A DNA stretch of 19,619 nt from Desulfobacca acetoxidans (GCA_022736495.1 DZCR01000053.1:1-19619); one strand, 5' to 3'. Positions 1 to 7,893 are shown, numbered from the stretch's first letter. Numbers and translations: made by a program. The notes: a model not told the origin generated them from the letters alone.

Positions 1-288
1 CTCACCCGCCGCTCCCGGCGGGCCCAACTGCTCCAGAAAATTTTGTCTCAATTCCACTTTAAAGTGGACACCAAAGGTGATTTAGTAGTAGCCAAGGTGC
101 TGCATCTACCCCGGGAAGATATGGAGCAGCGTCTCCAGGTCCTGGGCCGCCTGGTCGGGTTTACCCGGCAACTGGATATTCAGCTCCGCAGCGATGAAGA
201 CGTCCCGGAATTTGTGGAGGCCTTTTTTGACCAAAACTCCCGGTTGCGGGAGCAGCCCCCGGAAGGAGGAGAACATGACGGAACATAA
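1..288 (+). CDS. 3' end of an unidentified protein (partial at the left edge)
   Basis: The reading frame is open from base 1 to the TAA at 286-288, so this is the last 95 codons of a gene that begins outside the window. A TTG at 43 could be taken as a start, but the frame continues upstream without a stop and no ribosome binding site precedes the TTG. The visible part is charged and helical in character, with a stretch reading GFTRQLDIQL around the middle and an acidic tail. It ends 14 bp inside the next gene, which suggests translational coupling to the receiver protein. The C-terminus loosely recalls tails of deltaproteobacterial PEP/pyruvate-binding-domain proteins, but I cannot confirm this from 95 residues, so the function is unassigned. 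Confidence 0.7.
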   Translation, partial: LTRRSRRAQLLQKILSQFHFKVDTKGDLVVAKVLHLPREDMEQRLQVLGRLVGFTRQLDIQLRSDEDVPEFVEAFFDQNSRLREQPPEGGEHDGT

Positions 289-664
289 GCTCAGGGTATT
301 GGTCCTGGACGATGAACCCATCGTCTGCAAACGCCTGCAGCCGGCTTTGGAAAAGTTGGGATTCGAAGTGGACACTTTCACCCAAAGCGTCGAGGCCGTG
401 CATCAGATTCAACAGACCAACTATGACATCGTCATCACGGATCTCAAGATGAAAGAGATCGACGGCATGCGGTTTCTGGAGGAAGCCAAGAAGCAGAACC
501 CGAAAACCGAGGTGATTGTCATCACGGGTTTCGCCACCATGGAAACCGCCAAGCAGTCTTTCCAGAAGGGCGTCTTCGATTTCATCGCCAAGCCTTTTAA
601 ATTAAGCGAGATTCAAGACGTGGTGACCCGGGCGGCCGCCAAGATTCGCGGCGCCGCGGCTTAA
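275..664 (+). CDS. Single-domain response regulator (CheY-like receiver)
   Basis: A 129-residue protein made of one receiver domain. The conserved residues are all present: acidic pair D12/D13 after VLVL, phospho-acceptor D56 in VITDLKM, T84 in VIVITGFAT, and K106 in AKPF. No output domain follows, so it would act by protein contact or phosphorelay rather than by binding DNA. ATG 275 is chosen because GGAAGGAGG lies just upstream and the receiver fold starts immediately; the longer frame from 194 would add 27 residues that overlap the upstream gene. The gene overlaps its upstream neighbour by 14 bp. No kinase is adjacent, so its partner may be the kinase at 2431 or lie elsewhere. Confidence 0.93.
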   Translation: MTEHKLRVLVLDDEPIVCKRLQPALEKLGFEVDTFTQSVEAVHQIQQTNYDIVITDLKMKEIDGMRFLEEAKKQNPKTEVIVITGFATMETAKQSFQKGVFDFIAKPFKLSEIQDVVTRAAAKIRGAAA

Positions 665-665
665 A

Positions 666-680
666 CCGGGCGCCGCCCGG
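666..680 (+). terminator. Small GC-rich hairpin after the receiver gene (weak)
   Basis: CCGGGC, loop GCC, GCCCGG: a perfect 6-bp stem two bases after the stop codon. No T-tract follows, so it is at best a pause site or mRNA 3' stabiliser rather than a full intrinsic terminator. Confidence 0.25.
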
Positions 681-720
681 CTTGCCCCCACACTACGCAC
701 CGATGAAGGGAGAATTGCAC

Positions 721-1521
721 ATGACGAAAACCCTGGTAGCCATCGAAGTGGACCTGGCTTCGTCCATGGCCATCCGCTATGCCTGCGATCTGGGCAACCA
801 CATACCCATGGAACTCTATCCGGTCTATGTCAAAGCGCCGCCGCCGGAAGTGCCGGTGACCGGGACCGGTTGGGTCCGGCATACCTGGGAACGGCAGATC
901 GTTGAATTGGGCCAGGAGGAGATCCATGAAATGCTGGCCTCCGAACAGGAAACCTGTCCGCTGTTGCAGGAACCCCGGGTAATTTATGGGGATCGGGATT
1001 ACGAGCTGCTCAAGATCGTGGGACACGAGCCCTTCGATCTGTACGTGGAAGGGGCGCCCTATCCCTTTAATCCCCTGAACATCCAGCGGCGCCTGCACTC
1101 CAAGTTCTACCAGAAGCTTTCCTGCCCCCTTATCTGGCTGCGGGTTTTGCGGAGGATTCACCAGGTCCTGGTGGTCTGCCCCGATCTGGCCGGCGCCCGG
1201 GCGGTGCTGCCGGCCATGGAGAAGCTGTGGGCCGGCTGCCCGGTTCCGGTGAACCTGGCGCTGCCGCCCCAGGAGGGCTACGGCGGTCCCGGCGACGTCC
1301 TGCGGGATGAGGCCCGCAAGGCCATGGAAACCCTGGATGCCGCGGGTTGCGTGGTGCAGGCCAAGGATGTAACCGACTGGTCCTCCGGCGGCCCGGACCC
1401 GGCTATGCTCAAGGACTACGGTCTGGTAGTTGTCGCCTTGGAGCGGACGGCGAAAAAAGACCATATCCGCTTGCAGTGGCTGACCCAGGTAAAAAATCCT
1501 TTAATGCTGGTGCTCTATTGA
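721..1521 (+). CDS. Two-domain universal stress protein-like protein, degenerate ATP site
   Basis: A 266-residue protein with two alpha/beta halves. The first begins MTKTLVAIEVDLASSMAIRYACDL (shown here as key features: a KTLVAIEVD strand and a helix), the second near residue 140 with IHQVLVVCPDLAGA, the usual opening of a universal stress protein (USP) domain. The nucleotide-binding motif of ATP-binding USPs, G-x2-G-x9-G-S/T, is not recognisable in either half, so this may be a non-nucleotide-binding member. ATG 721 follows AAGGGAG at 706-712 with 8-base spacing. It sits between a receiver protein and the DUF202 gene, and two further tandem USPs lie downstream. Assignment rests on fold-like pattern and context; the family is likely, the ligand unknown. 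Confidence 0.7.
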   Translation: MTKTLVAIEVDLASSMAIRYACDLGNHIPMELYPVYVKAPPPEVPVTGTGWVRHTWERQIVELGQEEIHEMLASEQETCPLLQEPRVIYGDRDYELLKIVGHEPFDLYVEGAPYPFNPLNIQRRLHSKFYQKLSCPLIWLRVLRRIHQVLVVCPDLAGARAVLPAMEKLWAGCPVPVNLALPPQEGYGGPGDVLRDEARKAMETLDAAGCVVQAKDVTDWSSGGPDPAMLKDYGLVVVALERTAKKDHIRLQWLTQVKNPLMLVLY

Positions 1522-1570
1522 TAGCCTGGCATCCCAGGGTCAGCGTTGCTCCATAAGGACCCAATTTACC

Positions 1571-2410
1571 ATGCCTGACGACGAAGAACAGCAAATCAGT
1601 TCTCTTCAGGGCGAAGACCTCATCAAGGCCATGGAGGAGTGGGCCGATCGTCGGGAACATCTGGCCGAGGACCGGACCGCCCTGTCCCAATTCCGCACGA
1701 AACTGGCCGAAGAGCGCACCGCCCTGGCGCATAAGCGCACGGATATGGCCCAGGACCGCACGGGCCTGGCCAACGACCGCACCAAACTGGCGAACGCTCG
1801 GACCTCTCTGGCCAACAAAAGAACTGATTTGGCCGAAGGCCGCACCAACCTGGCCCAAAAGCGCACGGAGTTGGCCGATAACCGCACTTCCTGGGCCAGG
1901 GAACGCACCGCCCTCTCCACCAAGCGGACGGAGTTGGCCGAGGGCCGCACTACTCTGGCCCGCAGCCGCACGGAATGGGCCGAATCCCGGACCAACTGGT
2001 CTCTGTCCCGCACCGAATGGGCCGAGATGCGCAACAAGCTGGCGGAACTCCGCACCCGCATGAGCGGCGCCCGCACCGGGCTGGCCCAATCCCGGACTAA
2101 TCTAGCCCAATACCGCACCCTGTTGGCCAAACAACGCACCGAGCTCTCCTACCTGCGCACCGGCATAGCCTTCATCGCCATCGGCACTTTCTTTTCCCGG
2201 CTTTTCGGGCTCGGCCCCTGGTCCGCCATCGACGCAATCATCACCTCGGTGGGGCTGCTCAGCATCGCCATGGCCATCAAGCTCTTTGTCAAATCCTATC
2301 GGGTGGAGCGCAAGATGATCGTCCGGCTCGAGAAGGAACTGGCTCCCGAAGCCGTGGAAAAACGGGTGGAAGAGTCCATCCAGTCGCATAAATTCGGTTC
2401 GTTTACCTGA
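1571..2410 (+). CDS. DUF202-type membrane protein with about 24 tandem R-T-x-L-A heptads
   Basis: A 279-residue protein in three parts. Residues 1-34 are acidic. Residues 35-202 are a continuous array of 24 heptads of the form R-T-x-(L/W/M)-(A/S)-x-x; heptad 18 has RN for RT, and one looser unit (REHLAED) precedes the array. The last heptads run into two hydrophobic segments, about 198-213 and 218-241, followed by a charged tail. Known DUF202 (YidH-like) proteins carry the same RTxLAxxRTxLA motif only two or three times just before the membrane part, so this looks like an expansion of that signature into a helix about 250 angstroms long if continuous. The start ATG follows AAGGA. The function of DUF202 is unknown; the signalling and USP neighbours suggest a stress or envelope role, which is inference. 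Confidence 0.85.
   Translation: MPDDEEQQISSLQGEDLIKAMEEWADRREHLAEDRTALSQFRTKLAEERTALAHKRTDMAQDRTGLANDRTKLANARTSLANKRTDLAEGRTNLAQKRTELADNRTSWARERTALSTKRTELAEGRTTLARSRTEWAESRTNWSLSRTEWAEMRNKLAELRTRMSGARTGLAQSRTNLAQYRTLLAKQRTELSYLRTGIAFIAIGTFFSRLFGLGPWSAIDAIITSVGLLSIAMAIKLFVKSYRVERKMIVRLEKELAPEAVEKRVEESIQSHKFGSFT
1673..2176 (+). repeat. In-frame 21-nt tandem repeat array encoding the heptads
   Basis: Twenty-four 21-nt units, each starting with an Arg-Thr codon pair (mostly CGCACC, CGCACG or CGGACC) and then x-Leu-Ala. The third codon and the last two vary freely, and synonymous codons differ among units. The protein pattern is thus far better kept than the DNA, which points to an old array held by selection rather than a recent slippage product. 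Confidence 0.9.
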
Positions 2411-2430
2411 GCCCTGTAAAGGTTGAGCCG

Positions 2431-3867
2431 TTGTTCAGAACCGCGATCACCATCAGAAAAAGGATTATTATCGCCGCAGTCATTCAAGCCATCGTCATCT
2501 GCCTGATCTGCGGGTTCGGGTATATCTCTTTTAAAGCGGTCTTAACTAAATTGCAGGCCATTGAAATCATCGATGACGTCAATATCTCGTTTTTGGAAAT
2601 GCGCAAAGCTGAAAAAAATTACTTTCTCTACCAGGATCTGGGCTCCCTTGAAGAGTTGCTGCAAATCGGCAAAAACCGCTATGATGTGCTCCAAGCTTCC
2701 CGGTACTACCTGGTTTCCGGTTTGCATGGGATAAGTGACCAAGAATACGCGAGCTTGCTCCGGAATCTTAAACATTACTTGGAATTGGTTCAGCAAGCTA
2801 TCCTCCATAAGCAGATTCCCCCCCAGTCAGAGGCGGAAATCAGAAAGCTGGGCCATGAGCTTACCGAACTATCGGCCGCCCTGCTGGCCAGGGAACGCAA
2901 AACCGTCAGCTATATCGTCAGCTATAACCTTATTATGCTCATTGTCTCCCTGGGGGTCATTTTTGTCATCCAGGTCCTGCTCTGGCAATATTTTTTCCGG
3001 TTTATCATTCAAGAGATCGCCATCATGGAAAAGATGATCAAAATGGTGTCCGAAGGACGGTTCCATGAGGTGGCGGTCAGGACCATCATCCCCAACAACG
3101 AAATCCAGGTGGCGGTGCAGGCCATCACCGACATGGCCAAGGAACTGGAAAAGCGGGAGCAGGAGCTGATGCAATCGGGAAAGCTGGCCTCCCTGGGGGT
3201 CTTGATCTCCGGCGTGGCCCATGAACTGGGAAATCCTTTGAACAACATTTCTTTGATCGCCCAAACCTACATAAGTCTTTACGACCTGCTGGGCGACGAA
3301 GACAAGAAAAACTACATGGAAGATGTCTATACCCAAAGTGAGCGCATCAAAAAGATCGTGGAAAATCTCCTGGATTTCTCCCGGCAAAAGAAGCAAGAAT
3401 TGCAGGACATCCAGATCGGGGACCTCGTGCAGCGCAGCCTGGGATTGGTTGCCAACCAGCTGAAAATCTCCAAGGTCAAACATTCGGTCAACATCGCCGG
3501 CCAGTTGCCGCCGGTCTCCGTGGACCCGCCCCAGATTCAACAGGTGCTGGTCAACCTGTTCATCAACGCCATTCAGGCCATGGAAGGCGGGGGCGAGTTA
3601 TTCATCCAGGCATCCTATGATCAAGCGCATGACCAGGTCGTCCTGACCGTCCGGGATACCGGCACCGGCATCAAAAAGGAGATTCTGCCCAATATTTTTG
3701 ATCCGTTTTTCACCACCAAGAGCACCAAAGGGACCGGTCTGGGATTGTCCGTGAGTTACGGCATCATTCGGCAGCATCACGGAGAAATCTCGGTGGAAAG
3801 CGCAGAGGGCCAGGGCACCACGTTTATTATCAAGATACCTGCTAAGGGCAAAGATAAAGGGGAGTAA
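2431..3867 (+). CDS. Membrane sensor histidine kinase
   Basis: A 478-residue two-component kinase. TM1 is about residues 12-34 and TM2 about 163-189, bracketing an extracytoplasmic helical sensor of about 125 residues. A HAMP-like linker (190-240) leads to the dimerisation/phosphoacceptor domain with H264 in [10 protein letters not shown]. The ATPase domain has N375/N379 in [10 protein letters not shown], the G1 box RDTGTGI at 408-414, DPFFTTK at 424-430 and the G2 box GTGLGLSV at 434-441. The sensor begins with [12 protein letters not shown] (57-68), resembling the MRRAEKDFLL motif of helical-bundle chemoreceptor sensors. TTG 2431 is the only sensible start: AAAGG is 8 bases upstream and a later start would remove TM1. 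The cognate receiver follows after 2 bp. Confidence 0.93.
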   Translation: MFRTAITIRKRIIIAAVIQAIVICLICGFGYISFKAVLTKLQAIEIIDDVNISFLEMRKAEKNYFLYQDLGSLEELLQIGKNRYDVLQASRYYLVSGLHGISDQEYASLLRNLKHYLELVQQAILHKQIPPQSEAEIRKLGHELTELSAALLARERKTVSYIVSYNLIMLIVSLGVIFVIQVLLWQYFFRFIIQEIAIMEKMIKMVSEGRFHEVAVRTIIPNNEIQVAVQAITDMAKELEKREQELMQSGKLASLGVLISGVAHELGNPLNNISLIAQTYISLYDLLGDEDKKNYMEDVYTQSERIKKIVENLLDFSRQKKQELQDIQIGDLVQRSLGLVANQLKISKVKHSVNIAGQLPPVSVDPPQIQQVLVNLFINAIQAMEGGGELFIQASYDQAHDQVVLTVRDTGTGIKKEILPNIFDPFFTTKSTKGTGLGLSVSYGIIRQHHGEISVESAEGQGTTFIIKIPAKGKDKGE

Positions 3868-3869
3868 CC

Positions 3870-4232
3870 ATGGCCAAGAAAATTTTGGTGATCGATGATG
3901 AAAAAATTGTCTGTGATATGGCAAAAAAGATCCTGGAGGCCGAAGGCTATGAGGTGGAAACCTTTACCGACAGTCAGATGGCCCTGGACCGGATCAGAAC
4001 CCAATCCTTCGATCTGGTGATTACCGACCTGAAAATGGAAAATATCAGCGGCATGGATATCCTCAAAGAAGTAAACCGGCTCTACCCCCACACCCGGGTT
4101 ATTATGCTCACCGCGTATGCCACCCTGGATGCCACCATCGAGGCCATCCGGGAGCGCATCTACGACTTTTTCCCCAAGCCGGTGAAGATCGATGAATTGA
4201 AAAAATCGGTCAAAAAAGCCTTGGGGGATTGA
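3870..4232 (+). CDS. Single-domain response regulator, partner of the upstream kinase
   Basis: A 120-residue receiver domain with all key residues: D9/D10 in LVIDDE, phospho-acceptor D53 in VITDLKM, T81 in IMLTAYAT and K103 in FPKP. No DNA-binding or enzymatic output domain follows. It begins 2 bp after the kinase stop, with GGGGAG inside the kinase C-terminus as its ribosome binding site, so the two are almost certainly co-translated and cognate. It is similar in layout to the receiver at 275, particularly around VITDLKM, suggesting a common origin. How it passes on its signal is not visible; a phosphorelay or a direct protein target is likely. Confidence 0.94.
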   Translation: MAKKILVIDDEKIVCDMAKKILEAEGYEVETFTDSQMALDRIRTQSFDLVITDLKMENISGMDILKEVNRLYPHTRVIMLTAYATLDATIEAIRERIYDFFPKPVKIDELKKSVKKALGD

Positions 4233-4302
4233 CCGTAAGCACCGGCTTCCAGCCTGTGAGAAAACGTGAACTTTGAATTTTTCGCCAAAAAGGGGAAGGA
4301 TG

Positions 4303-5169
4303 ATGAAAATTTTATTCGCCGGAGATGCACATCCCTACAGCGCTTATGCTTTAAATGAAGTGATCCGCCTGGCCGCCAATACCTGGGCCGATGTGACGCT
4401 GCTGGCAGTGTCTCCCGCCGAAGCCGCGGCGCAACCCATTGAAGATTATCCCCTGGCCCAGGCCCTGCACCGGTACCGGGAGACTTTTCTGCATGGCGCC
4501 GGCGGCGAGGGCTCGGCTTATGCCCTGGGGGCCCCGCGCTATGAGTGGATTCCCGTCGCCGGGGGCCAATGGGAAGAGCTGCTGGTGCACCGGGGGGCCA
4601 AGAAAGACGTGAAAGTGCGCCTGCGCACCGGCAACGAAGCCCAGGAGATTTTGAGCGCGGCCCGGGAAGAAGAGAGCGACCTCATCGTTCTGGGATGCAC
4701 CAAAGGCGGGGAGTGCATCTGGCACGGCTCGGCCCCGGTGCCCCAGAAAGTGGTGAATGACGCCGGCTGTTCCGTGCTCCTGGTCAAAGAAGAGCAGCCC
4801 ATCAACCGCATTCTGGCCTGCCTGGACCAGAGTTACATCAGCCAGGATTCCCTGGAAATGATCAACCAGATGGCCACCCTGCACGGAGCGCAGTTGGAGT
4901 TGATCGGCCTCTCCCAGGAAGGCGGCATGAAAAAAGACGTGTACCGCCGCCTCATCGAGATCGGCGATTACTATGAGGATCGCCAGATCAAGGTGACCAC
5001 CCGCTTGACCGAGATCGCTGATTTTGAAAACTTCATCGACAAAGAATTGCAGGCCGACCTCTTGGCCCTGTTCATGGGGAAAAAATCCCTGCTGGACCGG
5101 TTCTTTCCCCGGGATTGGGCCGGGCGCTTTGTGAGCAAATGCCAGACCTCGGTTTTGGTGATGCGGTAA
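4303..5169 (+). CDS. Two-domain universal stress protein
   Basis: A 288-residue tandem USP. Domain 1 opens MKILFAGDAHPYSAYALNE and ends with SDLIVLGCTKGGECIWHGSA, a relaxed form of the ATP-binding loop (G-x3-G in place of G-x2-G, with the later G-S kept), then CSVLLVKEE. Domain 2 opens INRILACLDQSYISQDSLEM near residue 165 and ends TSVLVMR, but its loop reads LFMGKKSLLDRFFPRDWAG and lacks the glycine pattern. Two ATGs occur in tandem at 4300 and 4303; 4303 is preferred because AGGGGAAGG at 4291-4299 then has normal spacing. It lies 70 bp after the receiver gene and may belong to the same operon. Conditions of expression cannot be told from the sequence. Confidence 0.85.
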   Translation: MKILFAGDAHPYSAYALNEVIRLAANTWADVTLLAVSPAEAAAQPIEDYPLAQALHRYRETFLHGAGGEGSAYALGAPRYEWIPVAGGQWEELLVHRGAKKDVKVRLRTGNEAQEILSAAREEESDLIVLGCTKGGECIWHGSAPVPQKVVNDAGCSVLLVKEEQPINRILACLDQSYISQDSLEMINQMATLHGAQLELIGLSQEGGMKKDVYRRLIEIGDYYEDRQIKVTTRLTEIADFENFIDKELQADLLALFMGKKSLLDRFFPRDWAGRFVSKCQTSVLVMR

Positions 5170-5305
5170 GGCCAACGGCGGCAGGCGGCCCGCCCGCTCT
5201 GCAAAAGGTTCTTCTGAGGCCCGGCCGCAGAAACACGGGGAGAACTTACCGGAATCCTCGGGACCCAGGGATGCTTCAAGTCCGCCTTTGAAAGAGGGAG
5301 ATTTC

Positions 5306-5324
5306 ACCTCCGCGTGGAGGTTTT
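5306..5324 (+). terminator. Possible weak intrinsic terminator between the USP genes
   Basis: ACCTCC, loop GCGT, GGAGGT, running into TTTT: a perfect 6-bp stem with a short T-tract, in the 212-bp gap between two USP genes. It may split the cluster into two transcripts. The stem is short, and it also resembles a Shine-Dalgarno/anti-Shine-Dalgarno pair, so confidence is low. Confidence 0.35.
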
Positions 5325-5381
5325 CCTTGCGGCCATCGAAGCCAAAGCTTAAAATGTAATATTTGCTAGCGAGGTGATCCG

Positions 5382-6230
5382 ATGAAAATCCTGGTCGCAG
5401 TAGATCAAAGTGAGGAGTCGCAGCAGGCCCTGCGCTATTGCTGTCATCTCTTGGAGCATTTCGAGGCCAATGTGGACGCCCTCTACGTCAAACCCGACCT
5501 CGTGGAATCCGTAGCGGAAAGTTCCTATGCCCCCTTCACCACCCGGAAGGACGTGGAAAAGTCCATCAACGCCCAAGAGGACAAAACCGTGGAGGAAATC
5601 TTCCAGGCCTGCGAGATCTGCCTGGGAGGCAAAGTCCCCTGTGAGCCCTTGGTGGCCGTGGGCGACCCCGCCGATGAGATCCTCAACGCCGCCAATGAAG
5701 GCTTGTATGACCTGATCGTGCTGGGCTCCCAAGGACGCTCCTCCATCCGGGGCTTTTTATTGGGCTCGGTGCACGCCAAGATTCTCCACCATGCCCTGCA
5801 ACCGGTGCTCCTCATGCGCAATTTCCGGCCTATCCAGAAAATTCTGGTGGCCTACCGGGGGTCACAGTGCGACCAGGGAGCGCTAGAATTCATCGCGCCC
5901 CTCTTCGCCAAGTCCAAGCCGGATATCACCATCCTCCACGTTCAGGAAACCGCGTTGGGCGAAACCTCCGAATTCGCCGAATCCTGTTTGCTCACCGGCG
6001 AAGATACCTTAAAGCACTACGGCTTCGCGCCCATCAAGAAATTGGCCCAGGGCGACTTTGTGGATGAAATCCTCAAGGCCGTGGCGGTGGAACGCTATGA
6101 CCTGCTGGTGCTGGGGGCCTACGGGCACAAGCGCTCCAAGTATTTAAAAATGATCAGCGACGAAGCCCTCAACCTGGTGCGCCTCTCCACCCGTCCGGTG
6201 CTGGTCTATCGGGATAAGAGCGAAATGTAA
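5382..6230 (+). CDS. Two-domain universal stress protein with a canonical ATP-binding motif
   Basis: A 282-residue tandem USP. Domain 1 opens MKILVAVDQSEESQQALRYC with D8 at the usual nucleotide-binding place, and carries the full motif G115-x2-G118-x9-G128-S129 in LGSQGRSSIRGFLLGS, followed by HALQPVLLMR. Domain 2 opens IQKILVAYRGSQCDQGALEF near residue 148; its loop LGAYGHKRSKYLKMISDEAL keeps G-x2-G and the Ser, but the third Gly is replaced by Ile. It is therefore the best candidate for ATP binding of the three tandem USPs in the window. The ATG follows GAGGTGAT with good spacing. The 212-bp gap upstream may hold its own promoter; none was clear to me. Confidence 0.92.
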   Translation: MKILVAVDQSEESQQALRYCCHLLEHFEANVDALYVKPDLVESVAESSYAPFTTRKDVEKSINAQEDKTVEEIFQACEICLGGKVPCEPLVAVGDPADEILNAANEGLYDLIVLGSQGRSSIRGFLLGSVHAKILHHALQPVLLMRNFRPIQKILVAYRGSQCDQGALEFIAPLFAKSKPDITILHVQETALGETSEFAESCLLTGEDTLKHYGFAPIKKLAQGDFVDEILKAVAVERYDLLVLGAYGHKRSKYLKMISDEALNLVRLSTRPVLVYRDKSEM

Positions 6231-6281
6231 GGCGTCCCCATCGGTTCAACCGGAAAAACTTGACCAGTTTCAAGCCGGCCT

Positions 6282-6307
6282 GGGGGTGGACCCGCGGGTT
6301 CGCCCCC
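6282..6307 (+). repeat. Imperfect GC-rich inverted repeat after the USP gene
   Basis: Left arm 6282-6293 (GGGGGTGGACCC) pairs with right arm 6296-6307 (GGGTTCGCCCCC) with two G-T pairs; in practice the central C-G pair would open to form the loop. It lies 52 bp after the USP stop. There is no T-tract directly after it, so it may be a mRNA 3'-end structure or a poor terminator. Confidence 0.4.
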
Positions 6308-6423
6308 TGATGCCGCCCGGTGACGGCAACAGACAGGGAGCGCAACGCTGGCTTGCCCCCTATATTTTTCCGGTCATCCTGCCAATGGGCTTTTTTTAGA
6401 GGTTCTCTTAACTTCCGCTGCTG

Positions 6424-6480
6424 CTTTCCCCTCTTTATGGGGTAAAGTGCCTTGACAATCCTGGGCGTCCATGATAGTAA
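6424..6480 (+). promoter_or_regulatory. Candidate sigma-70 promoter with an adjoining inverted repeat
   Basis: TTGACA (6452-6457), 17-bp spacer, then TAGTAA (6475-6480) as a weak -10. The start would be about 30 bp before the ATG at 6514. Immediately upstream, CTTTCCCC (6424-6431) and GGGGTAAAG (6439-6447) form an inverted repeat with one bulged T, placed where an activator or repressor could act. The perfect -35 is the main support; the -10 matches only three of six positions. Confidence 0.45.
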
Positions 6481-6513
6481 TTTGTTTTAACATCTCAATA
6501 TTACAGGACTTTC

Positions 6514-7893
6514 ATGCCCTTAGCGAACGATGCCGCCCGTGAGCGCGGCACTCTCGAACCCTATATTGACTCCTGCGTGGCTCTGGCCCAAGAAAAATTA
6601 CACCACTTCTCCTCCTTAGCCGAAATTGCCGCCCGGGAAAAAGACCTTAACCGGCACCCCCATTTAGAGGTCCTGGCGGAACCCCGGCAAATCCTGGTCC
6701 TCGATGAACCTGACGGCCAATCCCCGCGACTGTCGCGGGCTCAGCATGCGGTGCTCCGGGGTGAAATTCTCTTCGAACACGCCGCCGCGGGTGAGGGCAC
6801 CCGCCTGATGTTAGGTTCCAAATACTTTCTCAATCTGTCCCAGGATCTTACCGTCGAGGGCATTGCCAATCTCATGAGCCAGGAAGCCGGCCAGGTTATC
6901 ACGCCGGCCCAAGTGGTGGCCCCCTTAGACTGCTCCCCGCACGACCTTTTGCCCCTCTCTCTGGGGGCCCGCCACATGCTCCAACTCGCCTTTGACCTGA
7001 CCAGGCTGGCCCATGACTTGGGGGAATCTCCCCGGGACGTGCTTGCGCGCCAACACCTGTTGATTGTCATTGCCCCGGAAATGTTGGCCCACGTCGAAAA
7101 AGATTTTTATCTGTGGCATTTTTTCGGCTTCAATCCCGCCCAGATCTATTTCATGGTGCAAGAGAGCTTCCATGGCCTCAATTTTACGGGGGGCAAGTTT
7201 TTCTATGACGCCCGCAGCCCGCGCCGCCTTCACAATCACGGGCAGATGGTGATGCAGCAGGCCATGGAGCACCAGCTTTTTTCCCTGGTTGGGTCCCATG
7301 CCTGGGACAAACAGGTTCATTCTCAACAAGAGGTTTACGATTGGCTGCACCGCTTTGTCGATAAGATATCTTATAATATAGAGGATCTGGATTATCTGAC
7401 GGGGTCCCTGGATTTTCCCGGCCTGGGGTTGGCCCTGGAATTAAGGGACCAGGGATTTAACATGGTTATGGAAGTGATGGCCAATAATCCCCTCAAACCC
7501 CAGAAAGGCGGGATGCTGGCCTGGGATGCGGAACTTGGGCGCGATGTCATGATCGAAAGCTTCCAGTTGGGGGACATCGAAAATCAAGCCATCAAGTTCT
7601 TAAACCGGAATTTCAATCACTACCCCAATCCTTGGGTGTGTTGGGAGCGGATCCGGGAAGCAGGCCTACCCATGCCTATTACCGTCAAAGATGGTTTCCT
7701 CTATTTCATGCCGGTCCAAGGCGACATCAATTTTTTGGTGCAGACCGCATTCTTCCGCCGCCGGGAGATGCGCCCCATCCGCAATTTAAAGAGTCCAGCG
7801 GCCCTGCCCCTGGCAATCAATCGTATGTTTGCCCAGGATTGTCAGCCCGGGTTTAAAGAATTCGCCCAACAGTGCCGCCAGGGGGATTTATGA
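6514..7893 (+). CDS. Conserved-looking protein of unknown function, coupled to the RNase E/G gene
   Basis: A 459-residue soluble-looking protein with no signal peptide or clear membrane span. I do not recognise the family. Visible features are an N-terminal charged helical region, a central block rich in aromatic residues and histidines (for example FYLWHFFGFNPAQIYFMVQ and ESFHGLNFTGGKFFYD), a repeated L-x-P-L-(D/S) surface-like stretch, and a C-terminal part ending in charged helices. The ATG at 6514 follows AGGA at 6504-6507 and a plausible promoter. Its TGA overlaps the ATG of the ribonuclease gene as ATGA, so translation of the two is very likely coupled. This suggests a role in RNA metabolism or in the same growth-linked operon, but that is inference from position only. 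Confidence 0.85.
   Translation: MPLANDAARERGTLEPYIDSCVALAQEKLHHFSSLAEIAAREKDLNRHPHLEVLAEPRQILVLDEPDGQSPRLSRAQHAVLRGEILFEHAAAGEGTRLMLGSKYFLNLSQDLTVEGIANLMSQEAGQVITPAQVVAPLDCSPHDLLPLSLGARHMLQLAFDLTRLAHDLGESPRDVLARQHLLIVIAPEMLAHVEKDFYLWHFFGFNPAQIYFMVQESFHGLNFTGGKFFYDARSPRRLHNHGQMVMQQAMEHQLFSLVGSHAWDKQVHSQQEVYDWLHRFVDKISYNIEDLDYLTGSLDFPGLGLALELRDQGFNMVMEVMANNPLKPQKGGMLAWDAELGRDVMIESFQLGDIENQAIKFLNRNFNHYPNPWVCWERIREAGLPMPITVKDGFLYFMPVQGDINFLVQTAFFRRREMRPIRNLKSPAALPLAINRMFAQDCQPGFKEFAQQCRQGDL

Noticed and set aside
1409..2139. Long minus-strand open frames across the heptad gene, with their own striking repeats
   Set aside because: They are the complement of the 21-nt array; a period divisible by three keeps all frames open. 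The + strand frame has the ribosome binding site and a recognisable DUF202 end.
1673..2176. The repeat array as a CRISPR
   Set aside because: Units are 21 nt, contiguous, in frame and degenerate, with no spacers and no cas genes.
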